DNA from: Sarcomyxa edulis
Taxonomy: Eukaryota; Basidiomycota; Agaricomycetes; Agaricales; Mycenaceae
NCBI GenBank assembly: GCA_009761415.1
Contig: QUOL01000007.1
Location: forward strand, 1 to 64,000
DNA length: 64,000 nt
Direction: 5' to 3'
How positions within the stretch are numbered: position 1 is the stretch's first letter; each line of letters starts with the position of its first letter. A program made the translations under genes and the position numbers. Positions 32,700-44,904 of the stretch are shown one piece after another. The notes under the pieces are model-generated. The model ran no database searches. It was not told the DNA's origin and was given only the letters and a program-made list of their open reading frames with translations.

Positions 32700-35600
32700 T
32701 AAACTGCTCTAGATTGCTTTGGCGGTAATTCTGGAGGGGTATGCATAGTTACAGAGACTACAAAGACGATGATGCTGTCGGAGAGTTTCAGAGACCGACA
32801 TCACTGGAGCCTGAGGATCAGGAGTGAAAGTTCAACGGCAAATTTATCTATTGGTACGAGACTAGTGACTCAGAGAGAGTTCCCATCCCATAAATGATCG
32901 AATAACACACCAAAAATTACCAAGCTCAGCCTTTATCCGAACTTCGCGTCCAACAGTTCGAATCGGTGACGAGCGAAACACCGCCCTCGCAAATCCCGTA
33001 CTGCAGTCGTCTTCGTATCTAATCGTTTCCATGTTTGGTATTTTAGAGGACCTAACGATGTGCTCCAGAGAATCGATCGCACCGTTGGTGACTCGGATTG
33101 CAGGCGAAGATGCCTGGCTTGTCTAGGGAAAACCCTTGAATTTTGTAGTTGTCAGTGTCAGTCTGCAGCATGATACGTACTGCGTAAGTCTCAAGAACTC
33201 GAAGTCCGAGTCGAGTTGATAGCAGTCAGGCAGCAGGCTAGTCAAAGCTCAGTGATTTTAAGAGACGCAATGGCTTATACGTCGAATAGAAGGAAATCGA
33301 CGTTGACCCGAGATGTTCAGAGAACGCAGATTGGGATAGAGGCTGGCCAGGTTGAGATCATGAAGGTACGGAGGGAAAGTGATCTCGATCGCGTCTTCGA
33401 GATCTAATCTTCGCGTTTCTTCCTCCCACTATATTGCAACTATTTCCTCGTCAGACGAATTACCCATCCTCTCCTTCTCAAACCTGCATTCCATGGACCG
33501 CTATCTGTGATCTTCAAGGCCCTTTGAATTAAAGAGTTTTCGCGTCAACCGACTTCAGAATAATCGACAACCTCATGCTCAAACGATCCGACACAGAGTC
33601 TCAGCTCTCTATACTCGCCGAAGGGCTGCTTCAATCTTTTGGAGGTACGTTCATGCATTATGTTCTCTGTCCTCAAAGCTGATCATTCGGAACCTGTTGA
33701 CTTTCGAACGGTCAGGCCACCAGCGCTGAGGCTCACAACTCGAAGATCTTAGATCATCCAGGAGTCTCGTAGTCTCTCGAGGTGACGAACGTCTGTGCTG
33801 ATTGGAATACAAGGTGAGTGATTGTTACCAGATGTCTCCGTATCATATCTCCATCCACCATCTGTGAACCGAGGCTCATTCCCATCACGTCTCGTCTTGT
33901 TCCTCCTCTTTGATCGTCACCTCCCTGCTGCTACTCTTATTATCGTTGACTCACCGCAATCCCACTCAAACCCGCGACTACATCCCGTTATCAGCGAACG
34001 TTGAAGCCTTTCGGTCCGAGCAAGACACTGCATTCGAGTTTCCTCACAAATGTTCAGTTGCATACCAAATACAAGAGGCTGGTAAGTTCTATATTATCAT
34101 GGGACTCTTGATTGATCCTCTTCGAGTTTACGCCTCATTCCAGAGAACGCGAAATCACAACAGACGATAGCTGCATAGGCGCGAACGGTTAGATACTAGA
34201 CAGGAAACAGCGCATCAGAAGGCGAGCTTGAGGCTTACGATCTTGCAGCATTTTTCATTTGCCTAGTCCTTCCTCGTTCGCTCTCCCTCTTCCACCCCCA
34301 CCCAGACATCTTGGCCTCACTGTACGCCTGCCGTCGATCAATAAAGAAAACTCCGAGTCAAGACGACACACATCGACGTTTTCAGCCCATTGTCACTATT
34401 CGACGAGAAGGCCGTCTTATTTGCTCCCAGGTCTCGTTGACTGACTGGGGAAGGCGTATCGATAGTGACCGAGCGTATATCCAGTAGCTACGCGTCTAAA
34501 TTTTTTAAGTTTGCAGCTTGTCGTCTGAGATTTTACTCAGTCAAACTAGCTCGGGCTCGACCATGACACTCTCTGAGTGTGCTTGCTTTAGTATCACTTT
34601 CCTCGCAAGCTTCGGTTGCTTCTCTCTTCCAGGTGGACTGGTAAGTCCTCTCGCGTTCTATGTAGGAGTTCTGTACTTCTCTCTTGGCTCACACATCATC
34701 TCAGAGAATACGGGAAGGTGGGAGATGATAGCTGGGTGCGTGCGAGTAGTTGGACACGACAATCTCTCCGATGGTCATGTTCATCGCTTGTCGTCGTCGT
34801 CGCTAGTCAGAGAGGGCGTAACTAGAGCATAGTCGAGTACAGGTACAAGGTGAGTGATGAGTCTAACGATCTTACAGATCCAGCACATCTTAATCCCCCC
34901 TTCCCTTCCTCGTCCGCTCTCATGCTGTTTTCTCCCTTGCAGCAGCGTCGAACACTCTCAACCCCACTGTTATTACCTCCGCTTTTCGCCCGCCATTGAT
35001 TCAGAGCAGAAATACTCAAACTCACGTACGAAGCTCGTCGCCCCATCGTCACACTTCGACGGGAAGGCCAGCATTGGGTGCTACTCATTGTTGCGGCCGT
35101 CTCTAAGCTCGAGAGTTGAAGTTTAAATCTTCCATGGTGAGTCTATGCTCAGCTTTGTCGCTTAATGCCGAGCTTGTTGATCCCTTCTTCGGTTCATTTG
35201 CAGCACTTCCTGCACCCTGTCTTCAAGCGTAAGTCTTCTTTCAAGACTTGAGAGCGTTGTATCACCTCCTTATGACTGGTCAGTGTTGTCAGCTAAGTCT
35301 TTGAGAAATCCGTTAGGCATTATCGTGTGCTACGGGATACACCTACCACCTCGTTCTTGCAAGTCAAAGTGACGAGCAATATATGTTCTGGTCTCCACGA
35401 TGCACGGTTGACAGATTGTCGAATTGAGAGGGGCTTTGTGTGTCCCTGACAGCTATTGCATCTCCGAAGCTCTCAGACTAACCGTCTCACCGGTCTTGAT
35501 AGTTTCGACATACTGCTTCAGGAGTCCTATCAAAATAGAAGTCGTGTTATCTCTTATCCCCTGTCCCGAACTTACAATATTCGGAACGATCTGCCCCGTT

Positions 35601-35990
35601 GACATATACCGTCCTTTACATCACTCGTTAGACTTGGACTCGGTTTTCCTCTACATGTCTTGAAGAAAACGGGATACGTGTTATATCTAGGAGAGATTCT
35701 TACGGAGATGCATGTACACCACGCGTGGGAATACAATTCAATTTTTTTGCATCCTGTCCAGTGTCCATATATCTACTTGGGGGTCCGATGCCAAAGATCT
35801 GAAGTTGTCGAGGAAGTCAACGTGACGTTGCGTCGACTCAAACACAAAATGTACGACTTACCAGAAGCTACAAGAGCATTGCTATGCTCACTCGTGGGTG
35901 GGCGTAACGAGTGTGGTCTCGCAGCCGTCTTCGAGGCGTTCTTCAGTCGAGGTCCTGAGTCAACAAAGAGACTACGCACCGTCTTCTCGA
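32700..35990. other. Decayed sequence, no supportable gene
   Basis: Frequent splice-like signals and short open stretches. Two related pieces occur: about 34,340-34,430 and 34,990-35,080 (both with TCGACG(A/G)GAAGGCC), and both are preceded by GGTGAGTGAT phrases at about 33,814 and 34,850. These suggest an old duplicated gene that I cannot name. Confidence 0.35.
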
Positions 35991-36680
35991 ATGTTAGGGG
36001 CAAAAAATGGTGAAGAGTTTGAATGAAGCTATCGAACTCTTGAGATCGTAGATATCGATTCCCTTGGGTAAAGGCTCTCGTAAGTCTAAATCTGCAAAAG
36101 GGAAAAGTGCCACTCGATAAAGCATTTCTTCTTGAACTCGGAGGAAGAAACCCATACTTACTGAGTCGATATACGAACTGAAATTGACTCTTGAGAAAGA
36201 TCCGACGCATCGACAAGCTCAACGATCTACTTCTGGACAAGCCTGGATAGAGATGGGTCGATGGAGAATGATGAGCGCTACAGAAAAGAGCATACCATCG
36301 TCCAAACCGTTGGTCGCAGGTATGTTGGGGACCACTCCAGTGTGGAAGGAATGGCGATAACGATGTGCGAGTTCGCGAAACGTTCGAGATTGCGACGGTC
36401 CAGGCCAGCGATGATCCTCACCGACGGTTTGCCCTAAGATCTTGTAGATGACATCCAGTGGTGTTGAGAGGAGGAAAAACTTGAGATTGTAGATACCGAT
36501 TCCATCGCTCTAGATCTACAAAAGACAAAGAGTATTGATCAATAATGAATTTCGTCTCGGACTCAGCGGAGGGATCACAGACTTACTAGTACTCCTGAGT
36601 CAAGCCAATGATGGAACGGGAGGCCTCAAGATTCTAAGGCAGTTCTTGCAATAATCCGACGCATCGACAGGGTGGTGAAT
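35991..36680. repeat. Decayed duplicated segment, period about 440
   Basis: TTGAGAT.GTAGATA.CGATTCC occurs at about 36,040 and 36,483, and ATCCGACGCATCGACA at about 36,200 and 36,655, with related text between. The minus strand looks like the coding side but stops are frequent. Confidence 0.45.
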
Positions 36681-39389
36681 GTGCTTTCGGACAAGACTGG
36701 AGATGGTCGATGACCGAGGTAGAAACAGACAAAGCAAGCCGGGGGATTTCGAGGTTTGTTGACGAGATAATGGAGGCCTTAGATATCCAATAGAGTATAT
36801 CGTTGTCTGATTACCCGTCCTGTTCCTCGATCACAGGCGTTCTGTCGACCGTGGTAGAGTAGGGTGTCTGGATGTACGACTCGGATTCAGAGTCCACGAA
36901 ACATTCCGCGGTCCATGCAAGTGATAGTCCTAGCCAGTGGCCTGCCTGAGCTAGTAAACGGTATGTCGTAGATAATGTCTTGAAGATCAATTGAGGGACT
37001 GTGGAAGTAGATGGATGTGGGAACAAGAGACGCGTCTGAAACTAATTGGGCGAGCTTGCGAGTCCAATATATCAGTACGGGGCCCAAAAAGCAGATAGGA
37101 ATTCCCACGCCACAAAACCGCGACGAACCCTACGCTAGGGTTAGCTTTGGCTGGCGCGCGTCGTGTGCGGCAACAGCCGACTGAGTTCGAAACTCCATGC
37201 CGTCGACGCCTTTTCGGCAACGCTCCTCGAGCTCTTCTGATTTCTGTTTTGCACTTGCAGGCGACTCTCTTCCTGCTCAATCCCTGCCGTGTTGTCTTAT
37301 GGCAGATGCGGGCTATTCAAGAGCCGAAACGGTGATGCCTTGATGCAGAAGGCTTCCATAAATTATACACCACACAACCTGCTTGGGCTGTTCTGCTGCC
37401 TCGCGAGATGAGGTCGAGATTTGTTCGAGTGAATCGACTCAAGGTATTCTACGCATCAATAGTACTAGTGTGCTTTGTCGCGATTTTCTTGGGTCTTCTC
37501 AATTACCATCCCCAGAATCTCACCATCAGATTAAGTAGTATGACTCAAAACACTCAGTATATGGTTGTACAGTTATACGTCTACTGACAATAAGAGCACC
37601 TTCAAGCCTTACACCTTTAGTTTTAAGGAAGCCGAAGGCTTCCAAAGGGCTAGGATATACAAGCTCGCCCATTTCGTCGCGGGGTACCTGCAGACATAAC
37701 ATATTTAGTGAAATCTAATCTTGGTTCTTCACGTCGCGTCGATGACCGGATATCGATGACCTCTTGAGCGCTTTCCACAATCTTTCTACCTCCAATGTCC
37801 CTCATATCCTCCTCGTCTAGACGACGCTCCATTCATCGCACAACCACTATCCAGGCCCAGAAACCACCACAAAGCTCTGGTCTGGAAAATCGACACTCTT
37901 CCTCTCAATCTTCGGACTCAACCAATCTCTCACCAACTCGCACTCGGACGATCCATACTCCCTCAATCAAGTGTTCAAGAAGAGTTATATGGTACTCAGG
38001 TCACTCAAAGTAAATCTATCGTTTCTCTAGACTGCTGATCTCTCGATGGGAGCATGCTTGTCTCCCGAACATACTGCACCAATACTTCAAGCTGAACGGA
38101 ATGCGTTCATATGTTCACCTCCGAGATTCCAACGGCGACCTCCCTCTCACCTCGATGCTTTGAGAACATGTATATTTTAGAGATCGTGTGCAGGAGCTGA
38201 GAGCACATGAGTATGGATTCGGTTGGTAGCTTGGATGTAGATGTGAGTGCTTCGATTTCTCTCTATTTCTTTCCATTCCAAGTAAGTGTCGTCGTCTCTC
38301 GTCTTCAAGCGTGAGTCCCGTGAGTCCCTTCACTCAATGCATATTGATCGCTCACTGTTCTGCAGATTACCTCTAGTCACTCCGTGAATCTCTTGCGTTC
38401 GGTCTCCTCATTGAAATCCGAGCGCATTTCCCTCGTCTATCCAAGATCAGCCCTCCCCTCCTTCGATATCATTCAAGGCATCACGGAGAAAGTACGGCAT
38501 CAGGGAAAGAGTGTGGAAAGTGAAAGTAGATGCTGGTAAGCTCTACAATATCCTTCGACGAGACTCACACTGTCTGCACTCTGTGAACGAGACTCAGGGC
38601 TCATTGATTCGCGATTCCTCTTATACATCGACGGGCGGGCCATCTTCCCTCCTCATTCTCCACCTGCCAACAGCCCGAATGCCCTGCGTCGATCGTAATG
38701 CAAGGCGCTGCACCTCCTCTCGCATCCACGGTCTAAGTACACGCCAACGAATATCATCTTAATCGCTTGTCCAATCCCGATCACCATCTACCATCTCAAA
38801 CCCTCGATATTCGACTTCCATAACATCTCACGCCCGTCTCTCTCGTCCGATATCGAGGCACGCATTCCACTCAGACTCTGGCCTGTAAGTTACCGCGGCA
38901 TTCTCGGGAGCACACTCAATCTCAATACCAATACCTAGACTCTCCTTACGGGAAGTTCGAAACACGGAGGCAAGACACTTCATTCTGGTGAGCACCAAGA
39001 CCACTTCCTGACGGAAATCACACCAACGACACGCGCCACTTAGTTCTAAGGGTGTAGAAGACATAGGGCAGGATAGAGGGCGACGAATACCCTCGTCAGC
39101 TGGAGCAGACCGAGCGAACGTCGTCTGACGATTCTAAAATGTTGTAGATCTTGAGATACGACTTGACTCGATCACCCCACGTCTACATCTCTCACATTGC
39201 TGTCTCGCCCGTTATAGGAAAGGATCGACGACTCACCGTAGTCGAGGTACGTCCACCCGTTTACCAGTCCGGGGATTTGGGGCGATCGCTGTTATGGGTG
39301 ACTGACCTTGCGCGAAATTCGAAATGTAGATTCAGCGGAGGACAATAGCCGATGGATGGATGTAACCATTCTTCCCAAAACTCTAGTAA
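36681..39389. other. Decayed sequence, no supportable gene
   Basis: Minus-strand 36,811-37,108 is open and protein-like (LIYWTRKLAQLVSDASLVPT; STVPQLIFKTLSTTYRLLAQ) without a known match. Plus-strand 37,795-38,010 reads HKALVWKIDTLPLNLRTQPI in one frame. Both are isolated pieces. No complete gene. Confidence 0.3.
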
Positions 39390-40520
39390 ACGTAAGTCTC
39401 CGTCCTGACGGCTGTTTGGTTGGTTGGACTAACAACAGGGGCAGTGGTGCTTATCTGGTTCTCAGGCGTATAAAGGTAGGTCCGAGGCAACTAATTCCCT
39501 CCATTCCTTTCTCCTCCTCCAACTTCCTCCTAGTCTCTTCTCCCTCCCTGCCTCCCTGCCTCCCTGCCTCCATTCTGTCCTCGTTCTTTGGGCTTCTTCG
39601 ACGACGACAGTCAGTATCATATCTCGCTCATCGTTATACTCTCGCTGACTTGACTTATCTCACCCCCTTAGACTTCGATATGTCGACATCCTCGTCGTCT
39701 TGATTGCTGCGCATCTATCGTCCCGAATATTGCGAGTGCGAGTAGAGACTGTAGTGAGTGATTCAGACTATTCGGCGTCGTCGATACCTTCTTGCTCATT
39801 TATTCCCTTCTTTTCTGTCCTCGTCGCTCAGCCCCCAGTGATCCAGTCTGGGTGAGTATATCCTTCGCTGCTCTCCGCCGCTTCAATCTCTCTGATTGCT
39901 CATCACTTCACTTCACGTCTAGCTATCGTTGCATCTGCCTAGTGGTACGTCCACCTCTCCCTTCGTTTCTTGACTAGCTATCGACTCACTCTTATCTCGA
40001 TCCCACAGTCTCTCGCATAATCTCTCCACTCCACCACCCCGACTCAGACAGATCGTCGTCGCTATGAGTGTCATGATTCCTGAGCTCTGGTTCTGTGAGT
40101 CATTGCCACGACGTTTTGTCGATAAATGTGCTCATCACAATCACAGGATATCTCGTTTCATTCCGATTCCAGACACCGTCTCAACCGCCTCTTTCTCTGT
40201 ATCTCGTCCCGTCTCGTAAAATTAGCCACTCACGAATCATCTACTGACCATAAGTCTCCATTCCACGCTGTGAACCCCGTCTGTCATGTAGATGTCAGAT
40301 ATGTCTCGTACACACGATCGTCTGAAGGAACGACGCTCTTCGATGGTGAGGCGTATCTTCTCCTTGGAGATGTACAGTGAAATACAGACAGTAAGTCCTT
40401 GTTCCCCTTCTCGGGCTGAAGAAAATAGACTCTGACATCGTCTCGTCTCGTAGCACGACTCTACCCGCCCTTTCCTCGATCGACTTGCCAACAGCGTTCA
40501 ATCCTTTCGGCTACAGCCTC
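39390..40520. repeat. Decayed paralogous block A, copy 2
   Basis: Related to 9,480-10,970: it starts GTAAGTCTCCGTCCTGACGG then CTGTTTGGTTGG, and continues with pyrimidine-rich pieces and repeated GTGAGT/GTAAGT and CAG signals at short spacing. A CCTGCCTC micro-repeat lies at about 39,547. It supports duplication of the larger block; no protein is recognisable. Confidence 0.4.
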
Positions 40521-42004
40521 ACTGACTTCAAATACGGGGTTTTGGGTCGTTGGCGGTACTTGTCGTACGTTGGTAGGGTCGCTATATGTCGGTGTGTTGT
40601 ACTAGCAGATACAATATACCTTTTTTTTTGCTGTTCATCTATGCCGAAACCGCACCTGAGTCGTCCATACCACCGTCCGTCTTCATTATTCGGGAGTAAA
40701 CGTATATCGTGCGCAGTCTTGCATGCACAAAGACATGGAATGACATCGACGCACGTCGAAATTGGAGTGGTAGCACTTGGGTGTCTCGCCCTCTAAGTGG
40801 GGTGATGTTGGTTGGCAATGTGTAGTTATGATTATAACATGATATCTACAACATGATGCGCTCTGCCAGTAGCTTGGCGCGTCGGAGGGTCAAAAACACA
40901 CCTATAGTACTCTCTGTCCCGAGGATATCGTCCTACCACGAAGTTCTAAGACTGGGCTCTAAATCCCCGAGCTTCAAAAGTCTCTCGATGTGGTCTGCCT
41001 CGCTTTCTCTGTGTCCTCGTACACCGATTCCCGCGTCCTCCATCCAACGAGGGTGTCTCTCGATGTGGTCTACCTCGCTTTCTGTGCGTTCCGTACACCG
41101 ACTACCGCTTTCCCAATCCAACGAGGGTGTCTTGGTCGACTCGATGAGCTGCTGTTAGCATAAAAGAAGAGGGAAGAATAGATTTCGTGAGCACCTTTTA
41201 TTCCTTTCGATGGCGACATAGAAAGCACGCCTGATAGTCGATGAGACGCGTAAAAAGCATGCCTAACAGACGGTGAGACGCGTAGGGTCTCTGGAAGGGA
41301 GAGATTTCGACGGAGGTGGTGTATGCGCGATGTGGTGTAGTCCCCAGGAGCATCCTATGGCGAATTTCAGGAATTTGAAGGGAATTAATCGAAGGCGGAT
41401 GATACTCACCTTCAAATCAGTGTGAAGTGCGATTCCAACGAGATTGTCTCGATCGACTCGATATATCGCCGCGTGAAGAGCTGCTGTCCGCTTTCATGAG
41501 ATTTCGCGCACCTATCATTCCTGTCTTGGCGACGTGAAAAGCACGCCTGCAGCTGTGAGAGATGTCGGTGGTGCAAGTGAGATTTGTCAGTTTGAAGGCA
41601 AAACTCGAAGGGTATTCACACTCACCGAGTCGACTCTGTGCAGTGCAGATAAAGTGCACCAGTAGCTGGAGAGCAGGTGTCCCCAGTGTCGGTTTTCGGA
41701 GGATATCCGTCATTTTCTGCTCTCGAGGGTGGGGGCAGGGTTTTGAGCACATTAAGGCAAGCTTGTTCAGTCGAAATTTTAGTCCTGCGGTCTCAATTGA
41801 ATGTCATTAGGATGATCTGCAAGGACGAGAAACGGTGAACGTCAAATACTCACCTTCTGGTCGCCCGCCTTGGCAGAGCATAGCGAGTCTTCCGAAGCAA
41901 TCGTCAACAAGGTTTCTCTCCTAGCGGTCAGTTAAATACTAAAGGGTGGTCAGGAAATGAGCGAGAAGTGACCATCAATACAAAAATCGAGACGATCTAA
42001 CATA
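40521..42004. other. No supportable gene; short direct repeat at 40.98-41.13 kb
   Basis: A ~72-base segment (TCTCGATGTGGTCT(G/A)CCTCGCTTTCT.. to CCAACGAGGGTGTCT) is present twice between about 40,981 and 41,131. Other phrases such as AGCACGCCTG and GAGACGCGTA recur at 41,220-41,290 and 41,540. A minus-strand stretch at 41,417-41,752 is open but unrecognised. Confidence 0.4.
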
Positions 42005-42430
42005 CCTCAACAAAAATAAGATTTCCGATGAATCAGTAGTGTCGTTGACTGGAAGGATGCCGAGTGATGTTGCCAGGTGAACGCTTGAGAGGCCAAGTAC
42101 GGACGAATTCGATCAGGTTTGTGATTGAGAGTCGTTCAGACGATGTTCGCCTGGTGGCCTGAGGTTGAGAGAGAACGACGAGGGGGCCAACTTCAGGTAG
42201 ACTTGGAGATCGTAGCAGAAGAGAACGGGCGAGGACGAGAACGAGGACGAGGACGGAGACGATAGAGAGACCGACGAGGACAAGTGATATCTCGGCGTCA
42301 ATTGTTTCCCACGGGGGTAATCGAGCGCCAGCGGTGGATTTACCCCGTGGGAATTATCTCGATCATGATCGAGCAAGGCACCGTGTGCGGACCTTGAATA
42401 TTTTCGACTCTCGTTTGTCCTCAGACTCAT
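42005..42430 (-). pseudogene. Tetraspanin-like 5' fragment, copy 2
   Basis: Equivalent to about 18,625-19,000. A block of ~125 bases (about 42,245-42,371) looks identical to 18,844-18,970 apart from its edges. It contains the DYPRGKQLTPRYHLSSS reading and, in another frame, LVLVGLSIVSVLVLVLVLA. Only the first exons are present; the membrane spans seen at 18,230-18,570 are missing. The sequence breaks at 42,005, close to the exon end. Confidence 0.6.
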
Positions 42431-43060
42431 CAGCACCCGGCGCAACCTCAACGCCGACGCTCTCCGTTCAGCCAAGGATACATGGTTTCCGCCTTTGTCG
42501 AGTATCTCGCTTGGCCTTCGGAAAGGAAAACTTGAGGTAAGTGACTTAAACTTTGCCCTTATTCCACGAACCCTTCTTCCTTCATATCCCCTCCAATGCG
42601 AGTTGTCTGGGATAGACGGTGCACGACCCATGCAGTACTTTGGGTTCAAACATCCCGGCTGCGTTGGTGTGTACGCAACGCCCTCGAACTCTGCCCACCC
42701 CTAAGTCAATCACTACGACTGACATTTCGCCCTGCACGTAGTTTCGTCTGACCATCGCGCGTCATTTGCGTGCATTTTACACGTTTTGTACCCGAAGTCG
42801 CGCACTACGCCTGCCACTGCTCATACGGCGAGGTTTGCATTTTCTTGCGTCTGTTTCTCTGTGATGGCAGACCACCCACCCTTAGCTTGCACGTTTTACA
42901 CGGAATCACCCCTGGGTCCAATGAAACTTGTGAGCTGCGGGTAGATGGCGTGCCAATCATTTACTTCTTTGCTTGAACCTTCGAACCCAGGCTGACTTTC
43001 GTCTCCGCACAGCTATGATCTGGACGTTCGCCCCACGCGTTTGGGCAAAGAGTCCTCGCC
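42431..43060. promoter_or_regulatory. Intergenic region between divergent tetraspanin and kinesin-14, copy 2
   Basis: Alignable with 19,031-19,646, with a few short deletions. It would be the upstream region of the kinesin-14 gene that follows. No specific sites are called. Confidence 0.5.
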
Positions 43061-44842
43061 GTGGACCGAGACCATCATCAAAGCTATCTGGCCAGCGCAG
43101 CATTTTTCGTTCGGAGAACCACTGTAGAGCCTCGAGAAGTCACTGACACTGAGCGCGAGCCACCGCCCCCATCAGCAAGAGGCGCTGTAGATCAATGTCG
43201 CCGCCTCCCATGCCCAGTCAATCACTTTGGATTCTGCCTCGGATTTCTGCCCCCTCTTTCTCTCGCACCTCGACTGCTTTCATTTGCATCTTCGAGTCAT
43301 CCTGGACAGCAGACAATCTCCTCGATCTTCTCCTTAACTTGAATATCGCGTCCAAACTCGGAAACGGCCAAATTGTCGTCTACGATGGAGCTGATAGGCT
43401 GTTGGATCGGGGATTCCGGAAAGAGTCGGAACATTCGCGTATTCTGTCGCGTCAGACCTGCGTTGACCGATGACGAGGAAGCTGACATCGCGTTCCCCGA
43501 CAAGAGGGATCACGAGGAGATTGTCCTTGCGTCATCTAGCGAGAACGCGATGGGTCAAGAGCGAAAGGAAGTCTATAACTTTGGGTTCGACCGGGTGCGT
43601 CATATCGATGCTAATTCATGCAACCAGCTAACTAGTCTTTGGCAGGTCTTTGAGCCCCAAGCTACTCAAGCTGACGTATTTGTGGAAATCTCTCAGCTCG
43701 CGCAGAGTTGCACCGATGGGTACAACGTATGCATCTTTGCGTATGGACAGACGGGATCTGGAAAGTCTTTCACGATGGAAGGTGGAGAGGTGAGGGAAAC
43801 TCACTATCCTCGCAAGCGTTGCTGACCGCGATCTCTAGATGGAAGCGACAGCTGGCATGATACCCCGTGCAGTCGAGCAAGTGTTTGCCGTCCCCGAGGA
43901 GCTCAAGAGCAAAGGCTGGGAATACACAATGGAAGGCCAATTCCTCGAAATCGTGAGCCCTATTCTACCCGCATGACATACCGTCTCTAATGCTCCACGC
44001 AGTACAACGAAACCATCAACGACCTCCTCGGCAAAGCTGAATTCGACAAGGAGAAACACGAAATCAAACACGACGCCAAGACGCGCACCACGCGCGTTAC
44101 TGACCTCAATACACCTCACCTCACCTCCCCTTCACAGGTCCGCACCCTTCTTGCGACAGCTCACTCTCGCAGGACGACAGCAGCGACACTGATGAATGAA
44201 CGGTCTTCTCACTCCGTCTTTACCCTGCGTATTAAAGGCACCAACGCTGGGAGCGGAGAGACGTGCGAAGGATGCCTGAATCTCGTTGATCTGGCTGGAA
44301 GTGAGCGATTGAACGCGAGTGGAGCTGGGTCGGACAAGGAGAGGTTGAAGGAGACGCAGAATATCAACAGGAGTTTGAGTGCTCTGGGAGATGTTATCGC
44401 TGCTCTAGGTGAGAATGGGGATACGAACACTAATTCCACAGGCGACAAGGAGAAGCATATTCCGTATAGAAACTCAAAGGTATGTTGCGTCTTTTCTTCG
44501 TTTAAAACTCGACTGACTTAGCTTCGTAGCTAACTTATTTGTTGCAATACTCATTGAGCGGAAACTCCAAGACCCTTGTAAGTTTCCTTCTTCTCGTTTA
44601 CCGATCCCACGCTCAGAAACGCTACAGATGGTCCTCAACCTCTCACCCCTCGCAGCGCACCTCAACGAATCACTGGCTTCTCTTAGATTCGCCACAAAGG
44701 TCAGTCCACCGTCCTGACACTATAATTGATTGCCAATTAAGCGATAGGGGAACAACACGACCATCAGTACAGCAACCGCCAAGAAGCAGATTGGCTCTGG
44801 TCCTAGCAGTCGTGCTGCATAATGAACATTTTCTCTCCAAAC
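43061..44842 (+). CDS. Kinesin-14 (Kar3/Klp-type) with intact motor and no stalk
   Basis: The motor domain joins cleanly through introns 43,595-43,645, 43,790-43,838, 43,953-44,002, 44,480-44,529, 44,578-44,627 and 44,700-44,747, ending at TAA 44,840-44,842. Motifs: [19 protein letters not shown]-loop [14 protein letters not shown], switch [10 protein letters not shown], switch [32 protein letters not shown] and the C-terminal NNTT followed by KKQIGSG, placing it with minus-end-directed C-terminal kinesins of the spindle. The N-terminal tail (from 43,061) matches 19,647-19,895 but has lost one base in a C run and is out of frame. The ~300-residue coiled coil usually between tail and motor is absent. 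ATG 43,385 could start a motor-only protein of about 360 residues. It may be a pseudogene with an open motor. Confidence 0.75.
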
Positions 44843-44904
44843 CCATCTTGTATCCTCATATGAATAAATTTATTCGTCATCCAAGCCCTAAGATGTAGAC
44901 TAGA

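Noticed and set aside
37127..37143. Inverted telomere-like words AACCCTACGCTAGGGTT, possible head-to-head telomere fusion
   Set aside because: Arms are only seven bases with no neighbouring telomere words; chance is likely.
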